Assembly: GCA_050291935.1 (NCBI GenBank)
Contig: JBNKKR010000013.1
Coordinates: forward strand, 1 to 64,000
Direction: 5' to 3'
Origin: Desulfocapsa sp050291935
GTDB taxonomy: Bacteria; Desulfobacterota; Desulfobulbia; Desulfobulbales; Desulfocapsaceae
DNA length: 64,000 bases
Below are positions 32,714-41,766 of the stretch, in pieces. The position numbers and the translations under genes were made by a program. Below the pieces are notes generated by a model. That model worked only from the letters and a program-made list of their open reading frames with translations, had not been told where the DNA came from and did not search any database. Positions within the stretch are counted from its first letter, which is position 1; every line of letters starts with the position of its first letter.

Positions 32714-32738
32714 AGGTATCTTGCTCCACCTGATACCT
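32714..32738 (+). other. hairpin between ilvB and ilvN
   Basis: AGGTATC (32714-32720) pairs with GATACCT (32732-32738), extendable with CAAA/TTG flanks. No T run follows; it may stabilise the message or tune the subunit ratio. Confidence 0.4.
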
Positions 32739-32770
32739 TTGAAATATATTATTACGTACAGGATAAACAG

Positions 32771-33253
32771 ATGAAACATACGCTCTCCGTTTTACTTCAG
32801 AATAAACCCGGAGTTCTTTCCAGGGTCACTGGGCTTTTCAGTGGCCGAGGCTTTAATATTAAAAGCCTCAGTGTAGCAGAAACCCTTGACCCTTCACTCT
32901 CTTGCCTGACGTTGGTCACCACTGGCAGCGATGCAATTGTTGAGCAGATCACCAAACAACTCCATAAACTGATTGATGTTATAAAGGTCACAGATATCAG
33001 CGAAAGTGAGTATGTCGAAAGGGAGATGGCCCTTATTCGAGTCAAAGCTGAAAACACTACCAGGGCTGAAGTATTACGTGTTATCGATATATTCCGTGGC
33101 AAAGTCGTTGATGTCAGCCCCAAATCCTATGCCGTTGAGGTCACAGGATCATCAACAAAGATTCAGGCCATTGTTGACATTTTACGCCCCATAGGGATCA
33201 AAGAAATTGTTCGCACCGGCACCATCGCCATGGCTCGTGCTCCAAAAAAATAG
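32771..33253 (+). CDS. ilvN: acetolactate synthase small (regulatory) subunit
   Basis: A 160-residue protein. An N-terminal ACT domain (about 1-75, HTLSVLLQNKPGVLSRVTGL) binds the feedback inhibitor, usually valine, and a C-terminal domain (about 80-160) completes the regulatory fold. It activates and regulates the IlvB catalytic subunit in the cytoplasm. Length and sequence are typical (IlvH/IlvN). It follows ilvB in the same operon and is closed by a terminator. Confidence 0.95.
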   Translation: MKHTLSVLLQNKPGVLSRVTGLFSGRGFNIKSLSVAETLDPSLSCLTLVTTGSDAIVEQITKQLHKLIDVIKVTDISESEYVEREMALIRVKAENTTRAEVLRVIDIFRGKVVDVSPKSYAVEVTGSSTKIQAIVDILRPIGIKEIVRTGTIAMARAPKK

Positions 33254-33289
33254 TTTGAGCTACGAGCTATAAAGCAAATAACGAAAGAA

Positions 33290-33323
33290 AAGCAGACTAG
33301 GAATAAGTCGTAGTCTGCTTTTG
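33290..33323 (+). terminator. intrinsic terminator after ilvN
   Basis: A 10-bp stem AAGCAGACTA (33290-33299) with TAGTCTGCTT (33311-33320), followed by TTGCT. It separates ilvBN from psd. Confidence 0.75.
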
Positions 33324-33356
33324 CTCTGTTAGCCTAATTTTTTTTGCAGGTATGTT

Positions 33357-34004
33357 ATGACAGAACCAAGGATTCCAGTGGCCCGTGAAGGTTATCCTTT
33401 TATCGCTTTTGCTGCCTTTTTAACGCTGCTGGCTGCCATTTCTGGCATAAGTCTTTTGCTTTGGCCCCTACTCCTGATCACATGTTTTGTTGCTGCCTTT
33501 TTTCGTGATCCTGAACGAATGACCGATGCTCCAAAAAACGCTGTGCTCTCTCCAGCCGACGGCAAAGTCATTTTGGTGACTGAGGAATTTGACGACAAAT
33601 TCCTACAACAGCAGGTTATCAAAGTTTCGATTTTTATGAATGTCTTTAATGTTCATGTAAACCGTATTCCCTGCGACGGTGAGGTGACTGGTTTACGGTA
33701 CAAACCTGGCGAATTTTATTCTGCTGACAGCGCCAAAGCGGCACTGTATAATGAGACATGCGCAGTACAGCTTACAACCAAAAATAACCAGCAACTCGCT
33801 TTCGTACAAATGGCAGGACTCATTGCCAGAAGGATTGTGAATTGGTTGGAATTACATGATAGTGTTGTTCGTGGGGAACGTTTTGGACTTATCCGCTTCG
33901 GGTCAAGGGTTGACCTTTACCTCCCCAAAAACGCCACTATAGATGTCAAGATTGGACAAAAAGTTCGTGCAGGTCAAACCGCAATTGCGACACTTGCAAG
34001 TTAA
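33357..34004 (+). CDS. psd: phosphatidylserine decarboxylase, short type
   Basis: A 215-residue pyruvoyl enzyme that converts phosphatidylserine to phosphatidylethanolamine at the inner membrane. It has an N-terminal hydrophobic hairpin (about 15-45), the motif LSPADGKV, IFMNVFNVHVNR, and the self-cleavage site FGSRVD whose Ser becomes the pyruvoyl group. The short length fits the archaeal/delta-proteobacterial type. pssA follows 26 bases later, so substrate synthesis and decarboxylation are encoded together. Confidence 0.95.
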   Translation: MTEPRIPVAREGYPFIAFAAFLTLLAAISGISLLLWPLLLITCFVAAFFRDPERMTDAPKNAVLSPADGKVILVTEEFDDKFLQQQVIKVSIFMNVFNVHVNRIPCDGEVTGLRYKPGEFYSADSAKAALYNETCAVQLTTKNNQQLAFVQMAGLIARRIVNWLELHDSVVRGERFGLIRFGSRVDLYLPKNATIDVKIGQKVRAGQTAIATLAS

Positions 34005-34030
34005 ACAACCATCAAATAACATGGTCTCTT

Positions 34031-34789
34031 ATGAGTGATCCCAGTGTAAACAAAAGTAATAGGTTTTACCCGCTCCCTTGCATGTTTACCTTGGCAAGTC
34101 TTTTTTGTGGGTTTTATTCGATCGTTTCTGCAATTAATGCTGATTTCAAAACCAGCGCCATTGCCATCCTTGTGGCCGCTATCTTTGACGCGCTTGATGG
34201 TCGCGTGGCCAGGATGACGCACAGCACCAGTCAATTTGGAGCAGAACTTGATTCTCTCTGCGACATGGTCTCATTTGGAGTTTCTCCCGCAGTACTGGCC
34301 TATCTGTGGGCATTGCACCCTTACGGACGTTACGGTTGGCTTGCAGCCTTTCTTTACGCCGCCATGACCTCTTTACGGCTGGCACGATTCAACACCCAAA
34401 AGCCTGAATCAAAAACAAAGAATTTTGTAGGACTTCCTTGTCCTGCTGCTGCTGCCATGGTTTCGGCTTCAGTCCTCTTCTTTTATTTTCTTGGCATTGA
34501 GGGAGAGGTACAGCATGTCTCTTTGCTGTTTTTAGTCTATATTTTGTCATACTTGATGGTTTCCACCCACAGCTATTTTAGCTTTAAGGAAATGCCTACG
34601 AATACTTTCAAACCGTTTCAACTGCTTATTGCATCGCTTTTGATCTTTATTCTGGTAGCCGCTGAACCTCAAATAATGCTATTTACCCTGTTTCTTATTT
34701 ATCTCGCTTCAGGGCCAGCTTATGGACTTTACAAAAAAATAAAATCTACTAAAAAAGTTTCTTTACCAATAAAAAAGAACGAGCATTAA
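34031..34789 (+). CDS. pssA: CDP-diacylglycerol-serine O-phosphatidyltransferase
   Basis: A 252-residue membrane enzyme with about seven hydrophobic segments. The CDP-alcohol phosphatidyltransferase signature is complete: DALDGRVARMTHSTSQFGAE followed by LDSLCD. It joins serine to CDP-diacylglycerol, giving phosphatidylserine, the substrate of the upstream psd product. The Lys-rich C-terminal tail is probably cytoplasmic. Confidence 0.95.
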   Translation: MSDPSVNKSNRFYPLPCMFTLASLFCGFYSIVSAINADFKTSAIAILVAAIFDALDGRVARMTHSTSQFGAELDSLCDMVSFGVSPAVLAYLWALHPYGRYGWLAAFLYAAMTSLRLARFNTQKPESKTKNFVGLPCPAAAAMVSASVLFFYFLGIEGEVQHVSLLFLVYILSYLMVSTHSYFSFKEMPTNTFKPFQLLIASLLIFILVAAEPQIMLFTLFLIYLASGPAYGLYKKIKSTKKVSLPIKKNEH

Positions 34790-34826
34790 AAAAATAAAAT
34801 CAAATTACACAATAAGGAATTATACC

Positions 34827-35852
34827 ATGAGTGATATAGAAAAAGTTAATGTTGCAATCGCCGGCGCCACAGGTGCTGTTGGTGGGGCAATGCTGGATGT
34901 TCTTGAACGAAGGAATTTCCCAATTAAAGAGTTGCGTCTTCTTGCCTCAAAAAAGTCTGTTGGTAAAAAGATCATCTTTAAAGGGGAAGAACTGGAAGTC
35001 CAACTCCTTGCAAAAGACGCTTTTGAAGGTATTGATATAGCCCTTTTTTCAGCGGGTGCCGATAGGTCCCTGGAATTTGCCCCTGCTGCCGCCAAGGCTG
35101 GTGCCATAGTCGTTGACAACTCCAGTGCTTTTCGCATGGATCCAGAAATCCCCCTTGTCGTACCTGAGGTTAATCCCCAGGCCATAGCGGAATGCAAAAA
35201 ACATGGCATAATCGCAAATCCAAACTGTTCGACCATTCAGATGTTGGTCGCTCTTAAACCAATTCTTGATACGGTTGGTATTAAACGTCTTGTTATTTCT
35301 ACCTACCAGGCGGTCTCCGGTTCCGGGGCTGCAGCCATAGCGGAACTTGATCAGCAGGTTCGTGACTATGTTGCCGGTAACGAAATACAATCTACTGTTT
35401 ACCCCCATCAGATTGCGTTTAACTGTCTTCCTCATATCGACACCTTCCTGGATAATGGCTATACCAAAGAAGAGATGAAGATGGTCAATGAGACCCGCAA
35501 AATTTTTGGAGACGAAACCATCGCAATCACTGCCACCACCGTTCGAGTTCCTGTATTTTATGGCCATTCAGAATCGGTAAATATTGAAACAAAGAAAAAA
35601 ATTAGTGTGGCTGAGGTAAAAGAACTTTTGTCTAAGGCTCCAGGGGTTACGTTAACTGATGATCTTACTAAAAACGTCTATCCTTTAGCGGTGGACTGTG
35701 GTGGGAAGTTTGACACCTTTGTAGGTCGTATTCGTGAAGACGAATCCATAGAAAATGGAATCAATATGTGGATTGTGTCTGATAATATTTTAAAAGGTGC
35801 AGCATTAAACACTGTGCAGATCGCAGAGGCCTACCTCAAAGATTACAAGTAG
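34827..35852 (+). CDS. asd: aspartate-semialdehyde dehydrogenase
   Basis: A 341-residue NADPH enzyme that reduces aspartyl phosphate, feeding Lys, Met, Thr and diaminopimelate synthesis. NADP motif GATGAVGG at about 13-20, catalytic Cys C134 in NPNCSTIQM, catalytic His in the segment VPVFYGHSE. Length is typical. It has an AAGGA ribosome site and is followed directly by rsmD. Confidence 0.96.
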   Translation: MSDIEKVNVAIAGATGAVGGAMLDVLERRNFPIKELRLLASKKSVGKKIIFKGEELEVQLLAKDAFEGIDIALFSAGADRSLEFAPAAAKAGAIVVDNSSAFRMDPEIPLVVPEVNPQAIAECKKHGIIANPNCSTIQMLVALKPILDTVGIKRLVISTYQAVSGSGAAAIAELDQQVRDYVAGNEIQSTVYPHQIAFNCLPHIDTFLDNGYTKEEMKMVNETRKIFGDETIAITATTVRVPVFYGHSESVNIETKKKISVAEVKELLSKAPGVTLTDDLTKNVYPLAVDCGGKFDTFVGRIREDESIENGINMWIVSDNILKGAALNTVQIAEAYLKDYK

Positions 35853-35853
35853 T

Positions 35854-36447
35854 TTGCGCATTATTGGTGGAAATGCAAGGGGGCGAAAGCTCTTCGCCCC
35901 CGCCGGCTCATCTACAGCAATTCGCCCAACCACTGACAGAGCGAGAGAAGCCCTTTTTAACATACTGGGTGAACAGGTACTGGGCGCCTGTGTGTTAGAC
36001 CTCTATTCAGGCACTGGTGCCCTTGGTCTTGAGGCTTTAAGCCGTGGCGCAAAATATGTGCAGTTTGTTGATAACTCAAAATCGGCACTAAAGCTTATTC
36101 ATAGGAATATATCGTGCTGTACTACACAGTATGTGCCACCATCAGCAACCCAAGTTATCAAACACGACCTCAGGCGAGGCCTTAAACTGTCCACCAAGAC
36201 GCTACCATCCTGCTGTCCTGCATTTACTCTTGTCCTCCTTGATCCTCCTTACGGTAAAGGACTAGCCTTGAAAAGCCTCGAGCACCTCGACAAAAGTATT
36301 TTTATCGGCGAAAATTGTATGGTTGTTGCCGAAGAATTTCAAGGTGTCAACTTACCCGAATTTTTTACAGAACAACTTAAACTTCAACAGAGCAGACGAT
36401 ACGGCGACAGCAGATTCTGGTTGTATACTGCTAACAGAAATGCCTAA
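35854..36447 (+). CDS. rsmD: 16S rRNA (guanine-966-N2)-methyltransferase
   Basis: A 197-residue SAM enzyme that methylates G966 of 16S rRNA. Start is TTG 35854 (MRIIGGNARGRK), one base after the asd stop. Motif I is LDLYSGTGALGLEALSRGA and the catalytic motif is LLDPPYGKG. Gene order rsmD-coaD is widely conserved. No ATG start is available without losing the conserved N-terminus. Confidence 0.94.
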   Translation: MRIIGGNARGRKLFAPAGSSTAIRPTTDRAREALFNILGEQVLGACVLDLYSGTGALGLEALSRGAKYVQFVDNSKSALKLIHRNISCCTTQYVPPSATQVIKHDLRRGLKLSTKTLPSCCPAFTLVLLDPPYGKGLALKSLEHLDKSIFIGENCMVVAEEFQGVNLPEFFTEQLKLQQSRRYGDSRFWLYTANRNA

Positions 36448-36494
36448 TACTTGAGCATGAAAGCCGCTATTGATTTACTTTTGTCCATACTATT

Positions 36495-37007
36495 ATGATA
36501 GAAAATTTACCCACACACAAACATGCAAAAATAGCTATTTACCCTGGCACATTTGACCCGATAACCATGGGACATATGGATATTATAGACAGAGCCCTCA
36601 ACCTCTTTGACAAGATTATTGTAGCCATAGCCATCAACCCCACCAAAAAGCCTCTTTTTTCATTGGAGGAACGACTCAAAATGGTTAAAGATTGTTTTCC
36701 AAAAGAGTATTCAAGGGTTGAGGTTGAAACTGTTTCAGGTCTTCTCGTCCAGTATGCTGCTGATAGAGGCGCAACAGCGATCATTCGAGGATTACGTGCC
36801 ATCTCCGATTTTGATTACGAATTTCAGCTTGCCCTGATGAACAAAAAACTTGAAAGGGAAGTGGATACAATTTTTTTAATGCCCGGTTTTAGGTGGATAT
36901 ATATCAGTTCTTCTATTATTAAAGATGCAGCAAGGCATGGCGGTGATGTTTGCGAACTCGTTCCATCCCACGTCAATAAGGCACTCCTTGATATTTTTAA
37001 GAAATAG
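36495..37007 (+). CDS. coaD: phosphopantetheine adenylyltransferase
   Basis: A 170-residue nucleotidyltransferase of coenzyme A synthesis. Motif YPGTFDPITMGHMD (the HxGH-like site) at about 17-30 and the ATP loop ISSSIIKDAA near 137-146 are clear. It follows rsmD by 47 bases. A second possible Met does not precede the conserved start; the first 12 residues are a slightly extended N-terminus. Confidence 0.95.
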   Translation: MIENLPTHKHAKIAIYPGTFDPITMGHMDIIDRALNLFDKIIVAIAINPTKKPLFSLEERLKMVKDCFPKEYSRVEVETVSGLLVQYAADRGATAIIRGLRAISDFDYEFQLALMNKKLEREVDTIFLMPGFRWIYISSSIIKDAARHGGDVCELVPSHVNKALLDIFKK

Positions 37008-37027
37008 ACACTTTCTAGCACATTTCA

Positions 37028-37432
37028 ATGGCTGCACCACGAAATCAACTGTCCTTCTTTTCAAAACGAAAATTCCTTCTTAGCTGTGCAAGCTTTGCGG
37101 CATTATATCCGGTGTTTCGGCTTCTGGGTTTTACCATTCCGCCCAAACCTAGAATTATAGAGATTAGCAAGTCCCTTGCAAAAGGTGACTTTTATTTGGG
37201 GGCAGATTTTATACTGTTTGAAGACGGCAAAGAGGCTTGGGCTGTTTCCAGACGCTGTACACACCTTGGTTGTACTGTACAGTATCATGAAAAAAGAAAA
37301 ATTATCGAATGCCCTTGCCATCAAAGTAGATTTTCAATAGCAGGCAATGTACTACACGGTCCTGCCAAAAAAGATCTTCCCAGATACAAGGTGGAAAAGC
37401 TTGATGATGGTGGCTACATTGTCACAATCTAA
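37028..37432 (+). CDS. Rieske iron-sulfur protein of a quinol oxidoreductase
   Basis: A 134-residue protein. One N-terminal hydrophobic segment (about 15-36) acts as membrane anchor or Tat-like signal after FFSKRKF. The [2Fe-2S] ligands are C77 and H79 (CTHLGC) and C95 and H98 (CPCHQS), and the disulfide cysteines C82 and C97 are present, as in bc/b6f-type Rieske proteins. It overlaps the cytochrome b gene by 29 bases. It should accept electrons from quinol on the periplasmic side. Confidence 0.93.
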   Translation: MAAPRNQLSFFSKRKFLLSCASFAALYPVFRLLGFTIPPKPRIIEISKSLAKGDFYLGADFILFEDGKEAWAVSRRCTHLGCTVQYHEKRKIIECPCHQSRFSIAGNVLHGPAKKDLPRYKVEKLDDGGYIVTI

Positions 37433-38306
37433 ACATCAAGATAGCCCTCCTCGCACAAGGAAGCTCCATTTGGCACTATTCTTTAAAAAATTCTCCGCTG
37501 TGAAATGGGGCGAGTTCTCACTTCTGTCCCTCTATATCTCTGTCTTATCAGGAATTATTGTAGCAATGCAATACAATCCTAACGCCCCTTTCTATTCTGT
37601 TTCAACCATTGATCTACTGGTTCCTTTCGGTGCATATTTTAGATCGCTTCACTTTTACTCCAGCCAGCTCTTCTTTTTGTTTTCAGTATGCCATTTACTG
37701 GCAATTTTTAATGAAACAGAAAAATTTTCAACACAACAGTGGATTAAACTTTCTCTTAGTCTTCCTGTATCTCTTTTGATTCTTTTCACAGGTTACGTAC
37801 TACGGGCCGATGCAACCGGCTTTTCTGCCGGAAGAATTGCTGAATCCGTCATCCTTTCCATCCCACTAGCTGGAAAAAACGTAAACGATTTGCTTTTTTC
37901 CATTACAGACAATGGGATGCAACGAATTTATATAAACCATGTTATTGCCTTAGGAGTACTCTGGGGATGGATGGTGTTCAAACATATTAAGAAATACAAA
38001 GCTTCATTTGAACAAAACATCCCTCTTACAATAGTAATATTGCTATTCTCTGTATTTGTAATGGCCCCTTTCGAAATTGAACAGCTTGGAATAACACATA
38101 TAGACGGGCCATGGTTTTTTCTTGGCTTGCAGGAACTCCTCCGCCATATAGAGCCCCTTTATGCCGGAATTTTCTTTCCTGCTTTCTTTGTTATCGCTCT
38201 CTGCTATTTACAGAAAAAAAATTATTCCTATCGTTTTTGTCTTGGCTTTATCCTGAGTTGGCTGCTGCTGTACCTCTTTCTTACTATTATCGCTATTAGT
38301 AGATGA
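37404..38306 (+). CDS. cytochrome b of a Rieske/cytochrome b complex
   Basis: A 300-residue integral membrane protein with about eight hydrophobic segments. The four haem-b ligands are H83 and H97 (helix B) and H179 and H194 (helix D); the 14-residue interval in the second pair is like b6-type proteins. The C-terminal part has GPWFFLGLQELLRH, the counterpart of the PEWY quinol-site region. The ATG at 37404 lies inside the Rieske gene. No cytochrome c1 or f gene follows, so the electron acceptor is encoded elsewhere. Confidence 0.9.
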   Translation: MMVATLSQSKHQDSPPRTRKLHLALFFKKFSAVKWGEFSLLSLYISVLSGIIVAMQYNPNAPFYSVSTIDLLVPFGAYFRSLHFYSSQLFFLFSVCHLLAIFNETEKFSTQQWIKLSLSLPVSLLILFTGYVLRADATGFSAGRIAESVILSIPLAGKNVNDLLFSITDNGMQRIYINHVIALGVLWGWMVFKHIKKYKASFEQNIPLTIVILLFSVFVMAPFEIEQLGITHIDGPWFFLGLQELLRHIEPLYAGIFFPAFFVIALCYLQKKNYSYRFCLGFILSWLLLYLFLTIIAISR

Positions 38307-38318
38307 TTGTAGACAACG

Positions 38319-38363
38319 TAAAGAAGGGCCTGCTGCAAATCCATTGCAGCAGGCCCTTCTTTA
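38319..38363. terminator. bidirectional intrinsic terminator
   Basis: A perfect 20-bp stem (38319-38338 with 38344-38363) and 5-base loop between the convergent cytochrome b gene and the acidic-protein gene. The A/T outer ends of the arms give short U runs in both directions. Confidence 0.9.
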
Positions 38364-38389
38364 CTGGGTCTGGTAAAGCAAGCTATATA

Positions 38390-41300
38390 TTACTTTTCAG
38401 CAAGCTCCTTTCTTAGATTTGCAATCTCATCAACAAATAACTTTCGAATATCAGCTAATTCTTTTTGAACAAATGCTGCAAGGTCCTCTTCATCCCCTGC
38501 TGCTTCATAACTTTCTCTACCACTCACCTCGGCTACATCTTCAGAAGTTTCTTGTGGTAAGCTACTTTCTTGTAGCGTATCCTCTTGTTCTTGAACAGGA
38601 AGGAGCAGCACTTGACATGTGCAGTTAAAGAGTTTTTCCTGCAGTTCCTCATTTGAAAAATCATCTGCCCGACAAAGCGCTAACCCTGATTCTATATTGT
38701 CGATCAACTCGACTGTTGCACTGTTATCACCACCAGGTACCAAAGCCTTAACAGTTGTGGCAAGAAGCTGGAGAAATGTTTTTTCGGTATACGCTGTATC
38801 TTTGCTATTGCTAAGCTGCGTTATTTCTTGCAAAACGCTTCCAATACTAGCCTCATCCGACCTAGTTCGAAGCGTTTTCAGTAATACCATCAGGGGAGCA
38901 AAATAATGCTCTTCAACCTCTTTTGTTGGAACACTAAAGCTATCCTCTTCAACGGTATCATCATACTCTTCGCCAGGGAGTGGATCAACTGCAACATCAT
39001 CAGCTACGACTTCGAAAACAACGTTTTCATCTTCCTCTTCAACAAATTCGTTAGAATCTTCAGCGGCTAGCTCCTGAACAATAATACCCTGGTCGGGTAA
39101 CTCAAATTCAATTTCTTCGCCATCCGTTTCAGTCTGAAGTGTATTATCAACGAGTTGTTCACTGTCCGCATCTTCACCAGGTATACTAAACTCAATTATA
39201 TCATCGTCTGAGATGTCCTCTGCTTCCACTTCAAAGGATATTTCTTCTTCGCTTTCAACTACCGGTGAAAGGCTTTCCTCTTCGACATCATCTTCAAAGA
39301 GAGGTACGCTCGTCTCTTCATCACTATCTTCAAAAAAGGCAAGGGCAGCCTCTTCAGCTGTTTGTGGGGATGGATCATCGCTTGCAAGAGACGATTGAAT
39401 CTCATCAATCAAGGTCTCAGAATCCGCAGGAGCTGCATCATCTTCTTCCAAAAAGAGTTCGGTCTCCTCGGATTCATCAATAAAATCATCTAAGAAAGAG
39501 AGATCACCTTCTTCCCCAATCTCACTTCCTTCAGCCTCAGCAATCATCTCGTCGGTTTCTGAGGCAGCAAGTTCTGGTGCTGGTTCAGATTGATCTATTT
39601 CGTCATCTAGAAAAGACAAACTCTCTTCAAAGGCTGATCCTTCATCCTCTTGATCTGTAGTAGTTTCAGACGACAACTGATCCGGTTCAATATCGTCATC
39701 CAAAAAGGAGAGGCTTTCTTCAACAGCATCATCTGTGACTGCTTCTTCCTCTTCAAGAGAACTTTGTTGCGTAGGCTCAGATGGCAACTGATCCGATTCA
39801 ATATCGTCATCCAAAAAGGAGAGACTCTCTTCAACAACATCATCTGTAGCTGCTGCTGCTTCAGGAGAACTTTGTTGGGTCACCATTTCAACATCATCAT
39901 CAAGAAATGACAGACCATCTTCAACAATGCTTTCCTCACTCTCTCCCAACGCATCATCTTCAAACGAAAAGTCTCTCTCGGTATCCTCATCGGACAATGC
40001 AGCTACTGGTGCGTCTTCCGCCTCATCTTCTTCATCAATGTCACTTAAAGCAGCAATGATATTATCATCTTCTGCCTCAGTCCTATCACCAATCTCATCA
40101 TCAGCCTCAAGGAGTTGTTCAGACGTTTCAGTGACCCAACCTCCTTCAGAATCTGAATCTTCATCGTCAAAAAAAGCTCCAAGGCGATCGTTTATGGCAT
40201 CTGTATCAGAGGAGTCCAAAGCAGGATCAGGGTCATCTGAATCAAACTCCGTATCGTCTGCCGCCGAAAGTGCAGGAGCTAACTCACCAGCCTCCATGGG
40301 CAATGCTTCTTCATCAGAGTCATCGTCGGCTGCCGTCTCAACATCTACGCCACGAAGAGCTTCTTCAACATCATCAGAGCCTGTGAGATCATCACTCCCT
40401 GATACGTCCTCAAGTTCAAAATCGTCTTCCTCGTCAATATGGTCATCTCCGATAATTGCTTCGGGTTTAACGGCAGGACCAGTATCAAACAAATCATCGG
40501 CTAGCTTTTCAACGCTATGGCTTAAATCTTTTTCCGCATCAACTAAAGCGGGGGCAACACCAGCTTCATCATAGGGGAGTGCTTCTTCATCAGAATCATC
40601 ATCAGCCTCCGTCTCTACATCCACGCCGGCAAGGGCATCAGCTTTCTCACTTCCTGTAAAGGTGGGTGTATCGACCTCCTCATCACCAAACACTGACGAC
40701 AATCTGGACGTTACGTCTGCTTCAATTTCAGAGTCTTCCTTTTCTGGTTCAGGCTCTTCAAACTCCGAACCAGATAATGCGGCAGGAGCCTCTTGAGCTT
40801 GTGCTACCGAAACATCAGCCACCTCGCCGGTCTCAATGGCAGTTCCTGCTGCTGTCTCAGCATCAGGGGAATCTCCCTTCTCTTGAGCAATTTGCGCTTT
40901 AAATGCATTAAACTTGGTTACTTCAGAAAGTAAAAGTTGCTTTTCTTTATCTGCAGAAAGAGTACTGTCACATATTTTTTCAAGGCTACTATAAAAGGAA
41001 TGCAATAAACTAAAGGCCCCGGAATTTGATTTGCTTCGTCTCTTGTTGATATAGGAGCTTAGCGCACCGATCCCCTGCAGTAGAATCAACTTCGCCTTGC
41101 TTGAACCAAAAATTCCCTCCAGCCTTTTAACTTCTCCTCCAAGTTTTTCTAAATTACTGTCAGTAATTTCCCAATCTATTCCAAGTACCAATGCCTTGAG
41201 AGACTTAAGCTCAGCATTTCTGCCCCCATCCTCAGCAGCAACATCAATTTCCTCAACATCTCTCTCAACATGGTGTGGAACTGCACTTACTTCCTGAGCA

Positions 41301-41755
41301 GCGGGTTTATCAATCTGAGATTTCAACCGGTCAAATTTTTTGACATCACTTAAAAGTAACTGCTTCTTTTCTTCTTCACTCATCCCTTCTTCAAGCACCA
41401 CGATTTTTTCGAGATTATGGTAAAAAGAAAGGAGCAATTTTATTGAATTGGGGTGAGCGGCAGCTTTTTCTTTGTAAATATACTTTCCAATCTTGCTTAG
41501 GCCCTGAACGTAGACCTGCTTGATCTTGTCACTGGCCCATATTTCACTTAGATCATGCAGTTCGTCATCAAGTTGTTGCAAGATTTCATCACTTATTTCC
41601 CAGTCAATGGAGAGAATAATGGATTTGAGCCTGGCAATGGGAGAATATTCTTCACCACCAACTCCCAAAAGGTCTATTGAGTCGGTAGCAAATACATCTT
41701 CTTCCATACCAACGGTCAAATCATCCCCAAATTGACTTCCGCTCTGCTGTGTCAC
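38390..41755 (-). CDS. 1121-residue highly acidic repeat protein, putative scaffold/effector of the GTPase module
   Basis: No known enzyme domain is recognised. Residues 41-148 and 182-290 are two copies of a helical module (SIDWEISDEIL / GIDWEITDSNL ... KQLLLSDVKKFDRLK / KQLLLSEVTKFNAFK). Residues about 330-950 are a very acidic, low-complexity linker with a duplicated block GVDVETEADDDSDEEALP / GVDVETAADDDSDEEALP and five short copies of SFLDD (about 600-780). Residues about 955-1060 form a helical domain and the last 35 residues an amphipathic helix. No membrane segment. It starts 11 bases after the MglA-like GTPase gene, so a role downstream of the GTPase is inferred. Confidence 0.85.
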   Translation of the reverse strand: MTQQSGSQFGDDLTVGMEEDVFATDSIDLLGVGGEEYSPIARLKSIILSIDWEISDEILQQLDDELHDLSEIWASDKIKQVYVQGLSKIGKYIYKEKAAAHPNSIKLLLSFYHNLEKIVVLEEGMSEEEKKQLLLSDVKKFDRLKSQIDKPAAQEVSAVPHHVERDVEEIDVAAEDGGRNAELKSLKALVLGIDWEITDSNLEKLGGEVKRLEGIFGSSKAKLILLQGIGALSSYINKRRSKSNSGAFSLLHSFYSSLEKICDSTLSADKEKQLLLSEVTKFNAFKAQIAQEKGDSPDAETAAGTAIETGEVADVSVAQAQEAPAALSGSEFEEPEPEKEDSEIEADVTSRLSSVFGDEEVDTPTFTGSEKADALAGVDVETEADDDSDEEALPYDEAGVAPALVDAEKDLSHSVEKLADDLFDTGPAVKPEAIIGDDHIDEEDDFELEDVSGSDDLTGSDDVEEALRGVDVETAADDDSDEEALPMEAGELAPALSAADDTEFDSDDPDPALDSSDTDAINDRLGAFFDDEDSDSEGGWVTETSEQLLEADDEIGDRTEAEDDNIIAALSDIDEEDEAEDAPVAALSDEDTERDFSFEDDALGESEESIVEDGLSFLDDDVEMVTQQSSPEAAAATDDVVEESLSFLDDDIESDQLPSEPTQQSSLEEEEAVTDDAVEESLSFLDDDIEPDQLSSETTTDQEDEGSAFEESLSFLDDEIDQSEPAPELAASETDEMIAEAEGSEIGEEGDLSFLDDFIDESEETELFLEEDDAAPADSETLIDEIQSSLASDDPSPQTAEEAALAFFEDSDEETSVPLFEDDVEEESLSPVVESEEEISFEVEAEDISDDDIIEFSIPGEDADSEQLVDNTLQTETDGEEIEFELPDQGIIVQELAAEDSNEFVEEEDENVVFEVVADDVAVDPLPGEEYDDTVEEDSFSVPTKEVEEHYFAPLMVLLKTLRTRSDEASIGSVLQEITQLSNSKDTAYTEKTFLQLLATTVKALVPGGDNSATVELIDNIESGLALCRADDFSNEELQEKLFNCTCQVLLLPVQEQEDTLQESSLPQETSEDVAEVSGRESYEAAGDEEDLAAFVQKELADIRKLFVDEIANLRKELAEK
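39674..39854. repeat. tandem-like coding repeat, two about 70-base units
   Basis: Units at 39674-39743 and 39785-39854 are nearly identical and lie 111 bases (37 codons) apart inside the acidic-protein gene. They encode the repeated EESLSFLDDDIE segments. The spacing keeps the reading frame. Confidence 0.8.
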
Positions 41756-41766
41756 CGTTCACATCC

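Noticed and set aside
39674..39854. Possible CRISPR-like direct repeats
   Set aside because: Only two long units, in frame within a coding sequence and encoding a repeated peptide; no short unique spacers.
39927..40574. 215-residue Ser-rich frame on the plus strand
   Set aside because: It is the antisense shadow of the acidic repeat gene; the Ser bias is the complement of Asp/Glu codons and there is no ribosome site.
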